From: Bacteriovoracaceae bacterium
GTDB lineage: Bacteria > Bdellovibrionota > Bacteriovoracia > Bacteriovoracales > Bacteriovoracaceae
Length of the DNA: 56,267 nucleotides
Direction: 5' to 3'
NCBI GenBank assembly: GCA_018649885.1
Contig: JABIHA010000059.1
Location: forward strand, 1-56,267
A program made the position numbers and the translations under genes. Under the pieces are notes generated by a model. The model ran no database searches, was not told the origin of the DNA, and saw only the letters and a program-made list of their open reading frames with translations. Positions 42,460 to 50,589 of the stretch are shown piece by piece. Each line of letters opens with the position of its first letter. Position 1 is the first letter of the stretch.

Positions 42460-42963
42460 TTAGTCGTTGTGTGATTGGTAGCAAAGCTCCATTACGAAAT
42501 CACCGTGAACACAAGATAGGGGAACCATAATAGTGGTTGTACCAGAAGGATATTTGAAGCAGTGTCCTTTACCAGTAACAGTTGAAGGCACGGCCATTTC
42601 GATTTTAAAGCCCATTTGTGTCAGAGTTCTCTTGGCATTGCCGGTGACTATATTGGCGATTTCTGCGCCTACATCTTCAATTTGATCATTAAAATCAGTA
42701 TACTCTTCCATTAACATGGCACTTGCTATCTTTACATAAACATCAGTTTCCCAAGTCAGTAAGAACATTCCTTGGAATTCTCGGTCAGTACCTTCGACTT
42801 CAACAGTTCCAATGAGTCCCATTATGGCCGAAATGTCGCCTTTTGCTTGTCTGTCACTTTTGATGATGGGTTTTCCAGGCTCAAGCTTGGTAAAAACCAT
42901 TGTTTCAAAAACTTTCTGAATTCCCTCGACAAATGGCTTACTGAATTCAATAAACTCGCTCAT
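42460..42963 (-). CDS. CheX-like chemotaxis phosphatase
   Basis: The 167-residue product resembles CheX/CheC phosphatases that dephosphorylate CheY. The signature helix is DVGAEIANIVTGNAKRTL, which supplies the Glu and Asn that act on the receiver phosphate. FVEGIQKVFETM at the N-terminus is also family-like. It is the last gene of a minus-strand run with a CheY, a CheZ/HPt-like protein and an HD-GYP variant, consistent with setting CheY-P lifetime. It converges on the metallophosphoesterase gene. Confidence 0.85.
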   Translation of the reverse strand: MSEFIEFSKPFVEGIQKVFETMVFTKLEPGKPIIKSDRQAKGDISAIMGLIGTVEVEGTDREFQGMFLLTWETDVYVKIASAMLMEEYTDFNDQIEDVGAEIANIVTGNAKRTLTQMGFKIEMAVPSTVTGKGHCFKYPSGTTTIMVPLSCVHGDFVMELCYQSHND

Positions 42964-42984
42964 GGCATGACCCTCATGGTTTTA

Positions 42985-43512
42985 CTACAATCCTAAATCA
43001 TTCAATAAATCATCTATTGACTGTTGTGGATCTTCTTCTTTGGATAAATCAGTACTTTGCTTTTCATCAAAAGAGCACGATGCTCTATCAATATCTTTAA
43101 ATTTCTCAGAAAGCCAATGTAACCTTGTGGGAAAAGTTTTAGTAGATAGATTTTTAAGTGAAGAATCACTTCCAGTTCTAGTTTTTTCATTCATTTTGAT
43201 TAATAAATCAACTGTATCGAACATTACAGCGACAGCAATCTCTTGTAACTTTTTATCTGTGACTTGGCTCGATTTGTAGCCAATAATTTTTCCTAGCTCA
43301 CAAAATTTGGCCACTTCATCGACTCCAATCGATTTGGCAGCTCCCATTACACGATCTATAATTTGGCCAAACTGCTCAAGGCCTACTGAAAATTTATCAG
43401 GGTGATCCTCGATTTCATCCAAAATATCTTCGAGTTGAGTAAATAGATCTGCAGCTTCATCACAAAACTCATCAACTATTTCTTTCATCATTGGATCATC
43501 AAGTAGTGACAT
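42985..43512 (-). CDS. helical CheY-associated protein with a CheZ-like C-terminal peptide
   Basis: The 175-residue product is predicted all-helical. Residues about 10-110 have the look of an HPt bundle without a phosphorylatable His. The C-terminus SIDDLLNDLGL closely resembles the peptide by which CheZ grips CheY. The segment EQFGQIIDRVM (46-56) also aligns with the CheZ catalytic stretch (DLTGQVIKRM), with Glu46-x-x-x-Gln50 in place of Asp-x-x-x-Gln. Between these lies a low-complexity linker. The gene sits between cheY and cheX. A CheY-binding or phosphatase role is inferred, not established. Confidence 0.6.
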   Translation of the reverse strand: MSLLDDPMMKEIVDEFCDEAADLFTQLEDILDEIEDHPDKFSVGLEQFGQIIDRVMGAAKSIGVDEVAKFCELGKIIGYKSSQVTDKKLQEIAVAVMFDTVDLLIKMNEKTRTGSDSSLKNLSTKTFPTRLHWLSEKFKDIDRASCSFDEKQSTDLSKEEDPQQSIDDLLNDLGL

Positions 43513-43525
43513 TAAGTTGCTCCTT

Positions 43526-43924
43526 CTAGGCCTTAAATATTTTTTGTATTTTTTCTTGTAGCGTGGCCGCAGAAAAAGGTTTCACAATAAAGTTACTGAC
43601 ACCCGCTTTTACTGCTATCACCACATTACCTTGTTCGGCTTCAGCTGTTACCATTAAAAATGGTAGGTCCTTGTATTGATCATCCGCCCTAAGTGTTTTG
43701 AGTAAATCAAGCCCACTCATTCCCGGCATATTCCAGTCAGAAACAATAAATTCGTAGGGAACACCAAGCTCGGTGGCCTCTTTTATCATTGGAAGTGCTG
43801 TAGCACCATCATCAGCTTGAGTAATATTGGTGAAGCCCATGGTTTTTAGCATTTTTTCAATGATTTTTCTCATTGTGCCCATGTCATTAATTACTATTAT
43901 CTTCATGGAAGTTTTAAGGCCCAT
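43526..43924 (-). CDS. CheY-type single-domain response regulator
   Basis: The 132-residue product is a receiver domain close to CheY (TMRKIIEKMLKTMGF, then VSDWNMPGMSG with phosphoacceptor Asp63, Thr93 in MVTAEA and Lys115 in IVKPFSA). In the acidic pocket the first Asp is replaced by Asn (VIND at 11-14), which usually changes magnesium binding and phosphate lifetime. GGAGGGG precedes the ATG at 43924, favouring that start over one six codons later. Neighbours are the CheZ/HPt-like gene and cheX downstream. Confidence 0.9.
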   Translation of the reverse strand: MGLKTSMKIIVINDMGTMRKIIEKMLKTMGFTNITQADDGATALPMIKEATELGVPYEFIVSDWNMPGMSGLDLLKTLRADDQYKDLPFLMVTAEAEQGNVVIAVKAGVSNFIVKPFSAATLQEKIQKIFKA

Positions 43925-43934
43925 TTTCCCCTCC

Positions 43935-45017
43935 TTAAGCTACTTTATCCTTAATGTTTAATGTCATAAGAGATATAAAATTATTGTAAATTGTCTGGTT
44001 AAAGTTTAACTCAAGTCCTGGAATTGTTCCACCTGAACTTATTGTAGAACAAACAGTATTAATTGGTTTTTTGACTCCAGTAACCTTTCCCTCGGCGTAT
44101 TCAAATGCCATTGAGACAACACCTAATACTTGGGATAATGGCTCTAAGTTTGCCCCCATTTTTCTCGAGGGGAATCCACAACCATCCTCTCGTTCATGAT
44201 GTTCTAAAATAATTTTTATAATCCTATCATTGACATGAAGTCCTAGTTTTCTAGTCAAATGTTGTGTTAATCCAGGATGGTTCTTGTACTCTTTCGATTC
44301 TTGATCATTTAAATCAAGGTATGCTTTTCTAGATAGAGACTTTTCAATTTGAGTAAACCCGATGTGGTGAAGTTGGGAGGCCAAAAAGATATCTGCCAGA
44401 TCCTGCTCACTTTTCATACCCATTACCTTCGCCATCATATACGAGACGGCGGTAATGCGATTGGTACAATTATCAACATTAAATGCCTTATCAGCTAAAC
44501 CCACGGCAAAGCTAACACTTTGTGAAATATATAGGCTAAAGCAGAGAACTTCTTCTCGAATACTTTCTATTAATGGTAAAAAGTCATCTTTTTGTATTGA
44601 ACTATTAACAACAGTGGCATCATTTTGATGAGATAGTACGCTGGTGTTGTTGGAGTTAGAATTCATTTCACTATTTAATTGGTTTTCTCGAAGCTCTTTT
44701 AATTTTTCTTCTCTTTTAATTTCAAATTCTGAGGGTTTTTCCTCAATTTCATCCTGAGAGAAAATATCACTTTCATTCAAACCTAGAAAATTTATGAAAG
44801 TCTTTTTTTGGTTAATTGAAATCGAGACAATTCCACCTTCTTCTATGATTTTTTGTAGCTCATTTCGCTTTGGTGGGTCTAGTGGGTTATTTCCTTTCAA
44901 AAATAATGAGTATGATTTGGCACTTAAGGAGTAAACATGGATACTAAATGGAAAAAATGTATACTTCGGCAAAAGGAAGTCGATATTAATGTGAAAATAT
45001 CCTGCATCTTTAATCAT
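43935..45017 (-). CDS. degenerate HD-GYP protein
   Basis: The 360-residue product has an N-terminal beta-rich domain (residues 1-80) like those preceding HD-GYP modules in this group, a low-complexity linker, and a C-terminal HD-GYP-like domain. The HD pair is changed: QLHHIGF replaces the usual LHDIGK. The later HHEREDGCGFP keeps HHE and DGxG, with Phe for Tyr. Cyclic-di-GMP hydrolysis is doubtful, but binding or signalling is possible. It starts directly after the stop of the 889-residue repeat protein and is followed by cheY 10 bp later. Confidence 0.75.
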   Translation of the reverse strand: MIKDAGYFHINIDFLLPKYTFFPFSIHVYSLSAKSYSLFLKGNNPLDPPKRNELQKIIEEGGIVSISINQKKTFINFLGLNESDIFSQDEIEEKPSEFEIKREEKLKELRENQLNSEMNSNSNNTSVLSHQNDATVVNSSIQKDDFLPLIESIREEVLCFSLYISQSVSFAVGLADKAFNVDNCTNRITAVSYMMAKVMGMKSEQDLADIFLASQLHHIGFTQIEKSLSRKAYLDLNDQESKEYKNHPGLTQHLTRKLGLHVNDRIIKIILEHHEREDGCGFPSRKMGANLEPLSQVLGVVSMAFEYAEGKVTGVKKPINTVCSTISSGGTIPGLELNFNQTIYNNFISLMTLNIKDKVA

Positions 45018-47687
45018 CTAACTTGCCTTTTTCAGTGAATCTAGCACTTTTCCAAAAAATCCCTTCTTTTTCTCAGCCTTTTTCCGAGGGCCTTGATATT
45101 TTCCACTCTGGCCACTTACATGATAATTTTCAAGGAGTATTGCCCTTGAAGATTCAATAAAGGCCTCATACCTTGATTCATCAAGGCCATCTATTTTTGT
45201 AAAGAAAATGGCAACTGCAAACCCAATAAAATCTAGGCCTTCATAAAATGGGTAGATATAGTAATTTAAGTTACTTTGGAAGGTATGATCTTTCCAAGTG
45301 GGAGTGCTTGTTTGTTTCCATTTTTCAAAGTTTTGGTCCTTAATATCCTGCCACTGGTCTGAGTATTCAACCTCATCACAAAATGCCAGTGAGTTCATTG
45401 TCTCTACAATACTTTCGTCATTTTCATAGTCGGGCGTGAAAAAAACAAGATATCCATCACACTCATCGATAAAGTTAACTCCAAGATATTTATATACACT
45501 TTCATCTTCATTTTGTTGTTCATGACTACCTTTCTTATAGATATCAAGGACATAAATTATATGCTCGACCCCTTTTGTCTCTGGCTCAAAATAAGTATCA
45601 CGAACTGGGCCTGATCCACTTTCTTCATCTTCATGGTCATAGCTCTTGGGCCCAAATTTCTTGGCCTCTAAGCTATCTCTTCGTCTCTTTCCTCCGATTT
45701 TGTCTTTAATCTCATCATAGTCTAGGGTGGTAGGGGCATGTCTTTTTTTATTTCTTGTTACACCCTCAAAATCTGGAATCTTCTTTCCATCATCAAGGTG
45801 GTCATAATGAATAATTTGCTCTTCTTTTTCATCTTCAAAAGAACCCAGATCTTTTGGGCCTCTTTTTTTCTTCTCCCATTTCTCATCTTTGATTTCGTCT
45901 CTGTCTATATCCCAATTGTCGTCGACAATTTGTTCTTGCTCTTCCCATTCTTTTCCTTTTTTCTCTTCTTCTTCACGGGCGGCAAGCTTCTTTTTTTTCT
46001 TTGCTTCTTCTTCCTCTGCTTGAGCTTTTTCTTCCTCTTCCTCTTCCACCATTTCAAGCTTTTTGGCCAATTTCTTTTTTAGACCTATCTCCTCATCAAC
46101 TTGCTCTTCATCTTCTTCCTCTTCATCTGGCTCATCTTCTAGTGGCAAACCTAGTTTTTTCTTGGAGGCCTTGCTCTCTTCTTCTTCCTCATCTTCCTCT
46201 TCTTCTTCTTCCTCTTCACCATCATCTAAATTGATACCTAACTTTTTCTTCGTTGCTAATTTTTCCTCTTCCTCTTCATCCTCTGGAAGCTCTTCTTCTG
46301 TAAGCTGTTTTTTCTTTTTCTCTAAAGTTGGCTCCTCCTCTTCCTCCTCATCTTCAAGTGCGAGACCCAGTGCCTTTTTCTTCGCAGATTTGCCATCTTC
46401 AGGTTCACTTTCTTCTTCTTCGATGGGCTCTTCAAGATCCTCTAATTTAAGTGCTTTCTTCTTTTTCTTTTGCGGGCCTTGATCTTCTTCATCTTCGTCA
46501 ACTTCGTCTTCTTCAGGCTCTTCAATATCTTCTAACTTTAGCCCCAGCTTTTTCTTTTTGACTAAATCATCTTTGGGGTCAGACTCTTCTTCATCTTCTT
46601 CCTCTGGCTCGTCTAATTCTTCAAGCGTAAGTCCCATTTTCTTTTTTCTGGCCCTATCCGTTTCTTTTTCCTCCTCTTCTTCTGGCTCCTCTTCTTGATC
46701 TTCAATATCTTCTAAGTTTAGTCCTAACTTTTTCTTTTTTTCTAATTCATCTTTGGGATCAGATTCCTCTTCATCTTCATCTGGCTCATCTATTTCTTCA
46801 AGTTGCAGCTCCATCTTTTTTTTCTTTTTTGCAGTTTCCTCTTCAGGCGTGCTCTCTTCCTCCTCTATCTCAGGTTCGGCGTCTTCAAGTTGAAGACCAA
46901 GGCGTTTTTTCTTTTCTAGTTTGTCTTCTTCAGGATTCGATTCTTCCTCTTCGTCGTCTTCCTCTACTTCTTCTTCAAGATCTAGACCCAACTTTTTTCT
47001 TTTCTTTACTTCATCTTCTTCAGGATTTGATTTTTTAACATCTTCAACTTGCTGCTCTTCATCTTGAAAATCGAGAGACATTTTCTTTTTCTTCGCCTCT
47101 ACTTCTTCTTCAGGGGAGCTTTCTTCTTCTTTTTCTGGCGCTTCATCATCGTCAACTAAGTTGAGACCAATTTTTTTCTTAGCTTTGGCTTCCTTTTCTA
47201 CTTTTTTCTCCTGAGAATTCTTTCCCCTTAGTTTGGTATCAGTATCTTCTTCACTCTTTACGGCATCACCTTTTTTGAGAGTGAAATCATCAACTTCTTC
47301 GCCTTCTTTTTTTATTGGCAATGAACGAAGGAGGAAACTGACCTTATAGACAAGTGTTTTTGGGGCAATAGGCTCTTCTATCACAGCTGCAATTCCCAAC
47401 TTATCCATTCTTTTTTGCGCTTTAAAGGGGATTTTCTTTTTTGTAAGAAGTAGGCATTTACTAGATGATTTTTTATAGGGCTTTTGATTCATGGCAAGCC
47501 ACTTAATACATTTTCTAGGGTCAGACGTAATGATCATGGCGGGCATTACGGTGGCAAATACCTGATTAGCTTCAGCTAGATCATCTACCTCGTGTATTTC
47601 TATACCTTCATCTTCAGCAAAGTGTTCCTTTAACTTTTCTAAAGTCTCAGAAAGAGGATGCATTAGTATGAGAGGTTTGCTTGCCAT
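45018..47687 (-). CDS. large charged-repeat protein with pseudo-receiver N-terminus
   Basis: The 889-residue product has three parts. Residues 1-122 resemble a receiver domain without its acidic pocket and with Glu for the conserved Lys (VIEEPIAPK), so it is probably not phosphorylated. Residues about 168-575 form 12-14 degenerate repeats of 28-31 residues, each a Lys-rich start (KKKKLGLNLED) followed by a long Glu/Asp stretch. Residues about 690-870 are a globular domain I do not recognise (GVEHIIYVLDIYKKG, then FIGFAVAIFFTKIDGLDE), ending in a basic tail. It heads the HD-GYP-cheY-cheX run. The repeat region is pyrimidine-rich on the + strand, which produces false serine-rich frames there. 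Confidence 0.8.
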   Translation of the reverse strand: MASKPLILMHPLSETLEKLKEHFAEDEGIEIHEVDDLAEANQVFATVMPAMIITSDPRKCIKWLAMNQKPYKKSSSKCLLLTKKKIPFKAQKRMDKLGIAAVIEEPIAPKTLVYKVSFLLRSLPIKKEGEEVDDFTLKKGDAVKSEEDTDTKLRGKNSQEKKVEKEAKAKKKIGLNLVDDDEAPEKEEESSPEEEVEAKKKKMSLDFQDEEQQVEDVKKSNPEEDEVKKRKKLGLDLEEEVEEDDEEEESNPEEDKLEKKKRLGLQLEDAEPEIEEEESTPEEETAKKKKKMELQLEEIDEPDEDEEESDPKDELEKKKKLGLNLEDIEDQEEEPEEEEEKETDRARKKKMGLTLEELDEPEEEDEEESDPKDDLVKKKKLGLKLEDIEEPEEDEVDEDEEDQGPQKKKKKALKLEDLEEPIEEEESEPEDGKSAKKKALGLALEDEEEEEEPTLEKKKKQLTEEELPEDEEEEEKLATKKKLGINLDDGEEEEEEEEDEEEEESKASKKKLGLPLEDEPDEEEEDEEQVDEEIGLKKKLAKKLEMVEEEEEEKAQAEEEEAKKKKKLAAREEEEKKGKEWEEQEQIVDDNWDIDRDEIKDEKWEKKKRGPKDLGSFEDEKEEQIIHYDHLDDGKKIPDFEGVTRNKKRHAPTTLDYDEIKDKIGGKRRRDSLEAKKFGPKSYDHEDEESGSGPVRDTYFEPETKGVEHIIYVLDIYKKGSHEQQNEDESVYKYLGVNFIDECDGYLVFFTPDYENDESIVETMNSLAFCDEVEYSDQWQDIKDQNFEKWKQTSTPTWKDHTFQSNLNYYIYPFYEGLDFIGFAVAIFFTKIDGLDESRYEAFIESSRAILLENYHVSGQSGKYQGPRKKAEKKKGFFGKVLDSLKKAS
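45960..47185. repeat. degenerate 85-93-bp coding repeats of the 889-residue protein
   Basis: About 12-14 units, each encoding KKK(L/M)GLxLED followed by an acidic run, often ending ESDPKDE or ESNPEED. Units vary in length and sequence, so they are old or under drift rather than newly slipped. Confidence 0.85.
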
Positions 47688-47808
47688 AGTATATTTATCG
47701 GGTATTTAAGGGGTTTTCTTGAGGAAAATTTATCTTTCTGGTTGCATTGCAAGAGTTGGAAGATAATGGAATTGTAGAAGAAATTAAAGCAGTAAATAAA
47801 AGTAGTTT

Positions 47809-48762
47809 ATGGAATATGTACCCATTCGAATATCGACACTACGAGGTGAGACGATATTCGAATTTAATATTTATATTCAAGTGAGAGAAAAATATTTACT
47901 CTATATTAGGCAAGGGGATGATATTGATACCAGCCGCTTGAAACGTCTTAAGAAAAAAAGAGTCCGCCAGCTTTTTATAGAAACTAAAGATGAAGAAAAA
48001 TATCAAAATTTTCTAGATGTAGGTCTTGATATGGTGATTAATGACTCGTCTATTGCAGCTGATGAAAAGGCCGATATGGTGGGTGGCTATGCCTCTACAG
48101 CAGTGGATGAAATGGCAGAAAACCCAGAAAGCGTTGTTGCTTTTAAAATGACTGAAAAGGCAGCAAGTGGCATTGTAGATGTTCTAGCAGCAGACGGTGA
48201 TGTATTAGCTGAAATTATGAAAAAATCTTCAGAGAGTCAAGAAGGTGATGTGGGAACAAAGCATGGTGTAAATGTGGCCTCCCTTTGTGTGGCGCTCGGG
48301 ACTGCCATGGGGCTCACAAAGCAAGCGATTAGAGACTTAGGAGTTGCTGGTTTACTTCATGATATAGGGCTTAATGAGCTTCCCGACGATAAGAAACATT
48401 TGCTGACCACTCCTTATGAAAAATTTACTAAAGAAGATTGGAAGGCCTACAAGGCCCACCCAAAATCTGGAGCGGAAGTGCTCAATGGCAAAGACTATAT
48501 CAACCCTCAGATTTTACTTTTGATTAAAGTTCATGAGGAGAGAAAGTCTGGAGATGGTTTTCCAGAAAAGCTAACCAAAATGGAGCCTATTGAAGAGGTG
48601 ATTGCCCTTGCCAGTTGGTATGACCGACTTGTCACATGCCTGGGATGGACTCATAAAGATGCATTTGAAAACCTCAAAATTGATCAACTTGGCAATTTTG
48701 ATATGAAAATTTTAGACAAATTTAAAAAAGTACTCAAAGAAAAAGGGATAAATAATCTTTGA
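47809..48762 (+). CDS. HD-GYP variant protein
   Basis: The 317-residue product shares its layout with the HD-GYP variant at 43935-45017: an N-terminal domain (VPIRISTLRG to about residue 75), a helical linker and an HD-type domain. Here the HD pair is intact (LLHDIGLNELP), HPKSGAEVL follows, but the GYP region is altered (HEERKSGDGFP instead of HHExxDGxGYP). It is divergent from the repeat-protein gene with a 121-bp gap and precedes a receiver-like gene. Phosphodiesterase activity against cyclic-di-GMP is uncertain. Confidence 0.78.
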   Translation: MEYVPIRISTLRGETIFEFNIYIQVREKYLLYIRQGDDIDTSRLKRLKKKRVRQLFIETKDEEKYQNFLDVGLDMVINDSSIAADEKADMVGGYASTAVDEMAENPESVVAFKMTEKAASGIVDVLAADGDVLAEIMKKSSESQEGDVGTKHGVNVASLCVALGTAMGLTKQAIRDLGVAGLLHDIGLNELPDDKKHLLTTPYEKFTKEDWKAYKAHPKSGAEVLNGKDYINPQILLLIKVHEERKSGDGFPEKLTKMEPIEEVIALASWYDRLVTCLGWTHKDAFENLKIDQLGNFDMKILDKFKKVLKEKGINNL

Positions 48763-48799
48763 TTCCCAAAATCACGCCAAAGGACTGCTAGACAGTAAG

Positions 48800-49363
48800 A
48801 TGAAAGATAAAACCAATATTAAAACCATTGTATGTGACGATAGCAAAGTCTATTTAGGGTTTTTAAAAGATATTTTTTCTAAAAATGGAATTGATATCTT
48901 CCCTTGCTACAAGCTTTCTAGTTTAGAAGGCTTTGTTAAAGAGGTGAAGCCAGAAATGATACTAATTGATTTTGAAATGGCCGAATACCATGAAAGTGTG
49001 TTTAAGAGCTATCTTGATGGGTTAGATATTGTAAAAATATGGTTATCTCAAAATGAAGGGGAAGAAAATTATATCACTGCCAAAAGGTTTGGGGCCATCG
49101 ATTATATTTACAAGGCAGCTAGTGATGAGTTTATTATTGAAAAGACTAAGTGGTGGCAGCAGTACTGTAATAATCAAAACAATCACAGTACCCTAAAAAG
49201 CTATTGCCGTGAATTACGCCCCATTATATCGGGCATGTCCAAGAATTTGTGCGCCATAGGGGAGCAGCTTAATAGTGAAAATGAAGCCAAAATAAAAATT
49301 TCGAAAATATCAAATATCATGGATAAATTAGAAAAAAACTTATCGGCCCTATTAAGCAGATAA
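48800..49363 (+). CDS. receiver-domain protein with helical C-terminus
   Basis: The 187-residue product has a receiver-like domain (VCDDSKVYLGFL with the acidic pair, phosphoacceptor Asp in ILIDFEM, and Lys in DYIYKAA) followed by about 60 helical residues ending EKNLSALLSR. No DNA-binding or enzymatic output domain is present. The helical tail could be an interaction or HPt-like surface. It follows the HD-GYP variant by 37 bp and its end overlaps the convergent cheR gene by 12 bp. Confidence 0.75.
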   Translation: MKDKTNIKTIVCDDSKVYLGFLKDIFSKNGIDIFPCYKLSSLEGFVKEVKPEMILIDFEMAEYHESVFKSYLDGLDIVKIWLSQNEGEENYITAKRFGAIDYIYKAASDEFIIEKTKWWQQYCNNQNNHSTLKSYCRELRPIISGMSKNLCAIGEQLNSENEAKIKISKISNIMDKLEKNLSALLSR

Positions 49364-50221
49364 CTTTGTATGATTTTCCTTATCACTCCAAAATTCAGAT
49401 GACTCTTTTGCAATTATAGTAAAACCATCGATATTGATAGTTTGAAGAGGAGTCTTTAGCCCAATTAGGCTTTCACCATTACCCAATATAATAATACCAT
49501 CTTGATGAAGCTGCTTATCTAGGGAGTTAAGAATTTTTTCTTTATTCTCTTTGTTTTGATAGATTAGAATATTACGACAAAATATAATATTGTAGTTACC
49601 GCTTTGGTATGATCCAGTCAGAAGATTGAAGCTAAAATGTCTTATATGTTTTATGATGCTATTTTTAACCTTCCAAACATCCTTATCATCAACTTTATCA
49701 AAGTACTTTACTAGAAGTGTGATCGGTATACCTCTTTGTACTTCGAGTTGTGTATACTCACCATTTTTCGCCTTTGCTAATGCCTCACTGCTGATATCTG
49801 AAGCATCGAGTTTGACAAAACCACCTGCTAGGCTTGGAAAACCTTCTTTGATTGTCATAATCGTACTGAGTGGCTCCTGCCCGGTAGAACAGGCACAGCT
49901 CCAAATCTTTAAAGGTCCCAGAGGTGACCCCTTTACAAAGTGGGGGATATAAATTTTGGTTAGAAAATCAAATGGCTTTGAATCTCTAAAAAAGCTTGTC
50001 TCATTATTAGTGGCCAGGTCGAGGAGAACCGTTTCCATTTCGGTAGTCATATTTTGAATATAAATTTGGTGAAGAGCATCGGCACTATCAACATTGAAAT
50101 GCTCAATAAGCGTTGATATACGAGCATCTAGCCTGTAACGATCTGAAATAGGGTATTCGATACCAAGGCGATCTTTAATTAGGTCTGCAAAGTACATATA
50201 AACTTTTTCAGAAATTTCCAT
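49352..50221 (-). CDS. cheR: chemotaxis protein methyltransferase CheR
   Basis: The 289-residue product methylates glutamates on chemoreceptors using AdoMet. The N-terminal helical domain contains DRYRLDARIS. NNETSFFRD, then IWSCACSTGQEPLS and LDASDISSEALAKAKNGEYT, form the AdoMet site, and IIFCRNILIYQ is the conserved late motif. Its start overlaps the cheY stop (TAATG). No receptor gene is in the window. Confidence 0.94.
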   Translation of the reverse strand: MEISEKVYMYFADLIKDRLGIEYPISDRYRLDARISTLIEHFNVDSADALHQIYIQNMTTEMETVLLDLATNNETSFFRDSKPFDFLTKIYIPHFVKGSPLGPLKIWSCACSTGQEPLSTIMTIKEGFPSLAGGFVKLDASDISSEALAKAKNGEYTQLEVQRGIPITLLVKYFDKVDDKDVWKVKNSIIKHIRHFSFNLLTGSYQSGNYNIIFCRNILIYQNKENKEKILNSLDKQLHQDGIIILGNGESLIGLKTPLQTINIDGFTIIAKESSEFWSDKENHTKLSA

Positions 50222-50589
50222 TATGAGGCCCTTTTTGTGACCTGATCGATTTTTCCAAACAAAATATCAGGAGTGAAGGGTTTCATTATATATTCTGATG
50301 CACCAAGGCCTATTGCCTTCATAATTTTCTCTGGAGAGTTCTCTGTTGTCATCATGATGATAGGGCAGAGGTGTAATTTTTTTTCTAGAGCTTCTTCAAG
50401 AAAACCAACTCCATCTAGATTTGGCATATTCCAGTCAAGCAAGATTATATCAAACTTGGAATCTTTCTCAAGTAGATCCAAGGCCTCTTTTCCATCTAAT
50501 GCATGCTCGAATTGATGACCTTTTGGAGAGACCATTTCACCGACCATTTTGCCTATGAATTTTGAGTCATCTATAATTAATATTCTCAT
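50221..50589 (-). CDS. CheY-type response regulator
   Basis: The 122-residue product is a complete single receiver domain: IIDDSK with the acidic pair, LLDWNMPNLDG with the phosphoacceptor Asp, MMTTEN with Thr, and IMKPFTPD with Lys. Unlike the CheY at 43526-43924, its acidic pocket is intact. It abuts cheB and overlaps cheR by one base, so it belongs to the cheA operon and is the likely direct CheA target. Confidence 0.92.
   Translation of the reverse strand: MRILIIDDSKFIGKMVGEMVSPKGHQFEHALDGKEALDLLEKDSKFDIILLDWNMPNLDGVGFLEEALEKKLHLCPIIMMTTENSPEKIMKAIGLGASEYIMKPFTPDILFGKIDQVTKRAS

Noticed and set aside
45738..46482. Serine- and leucine-rich + strand frames
   Set aside because: They are mirror images of the Glu/Lys-coding repeats of the 889-residue gene, composed of TCT/CTT runs.
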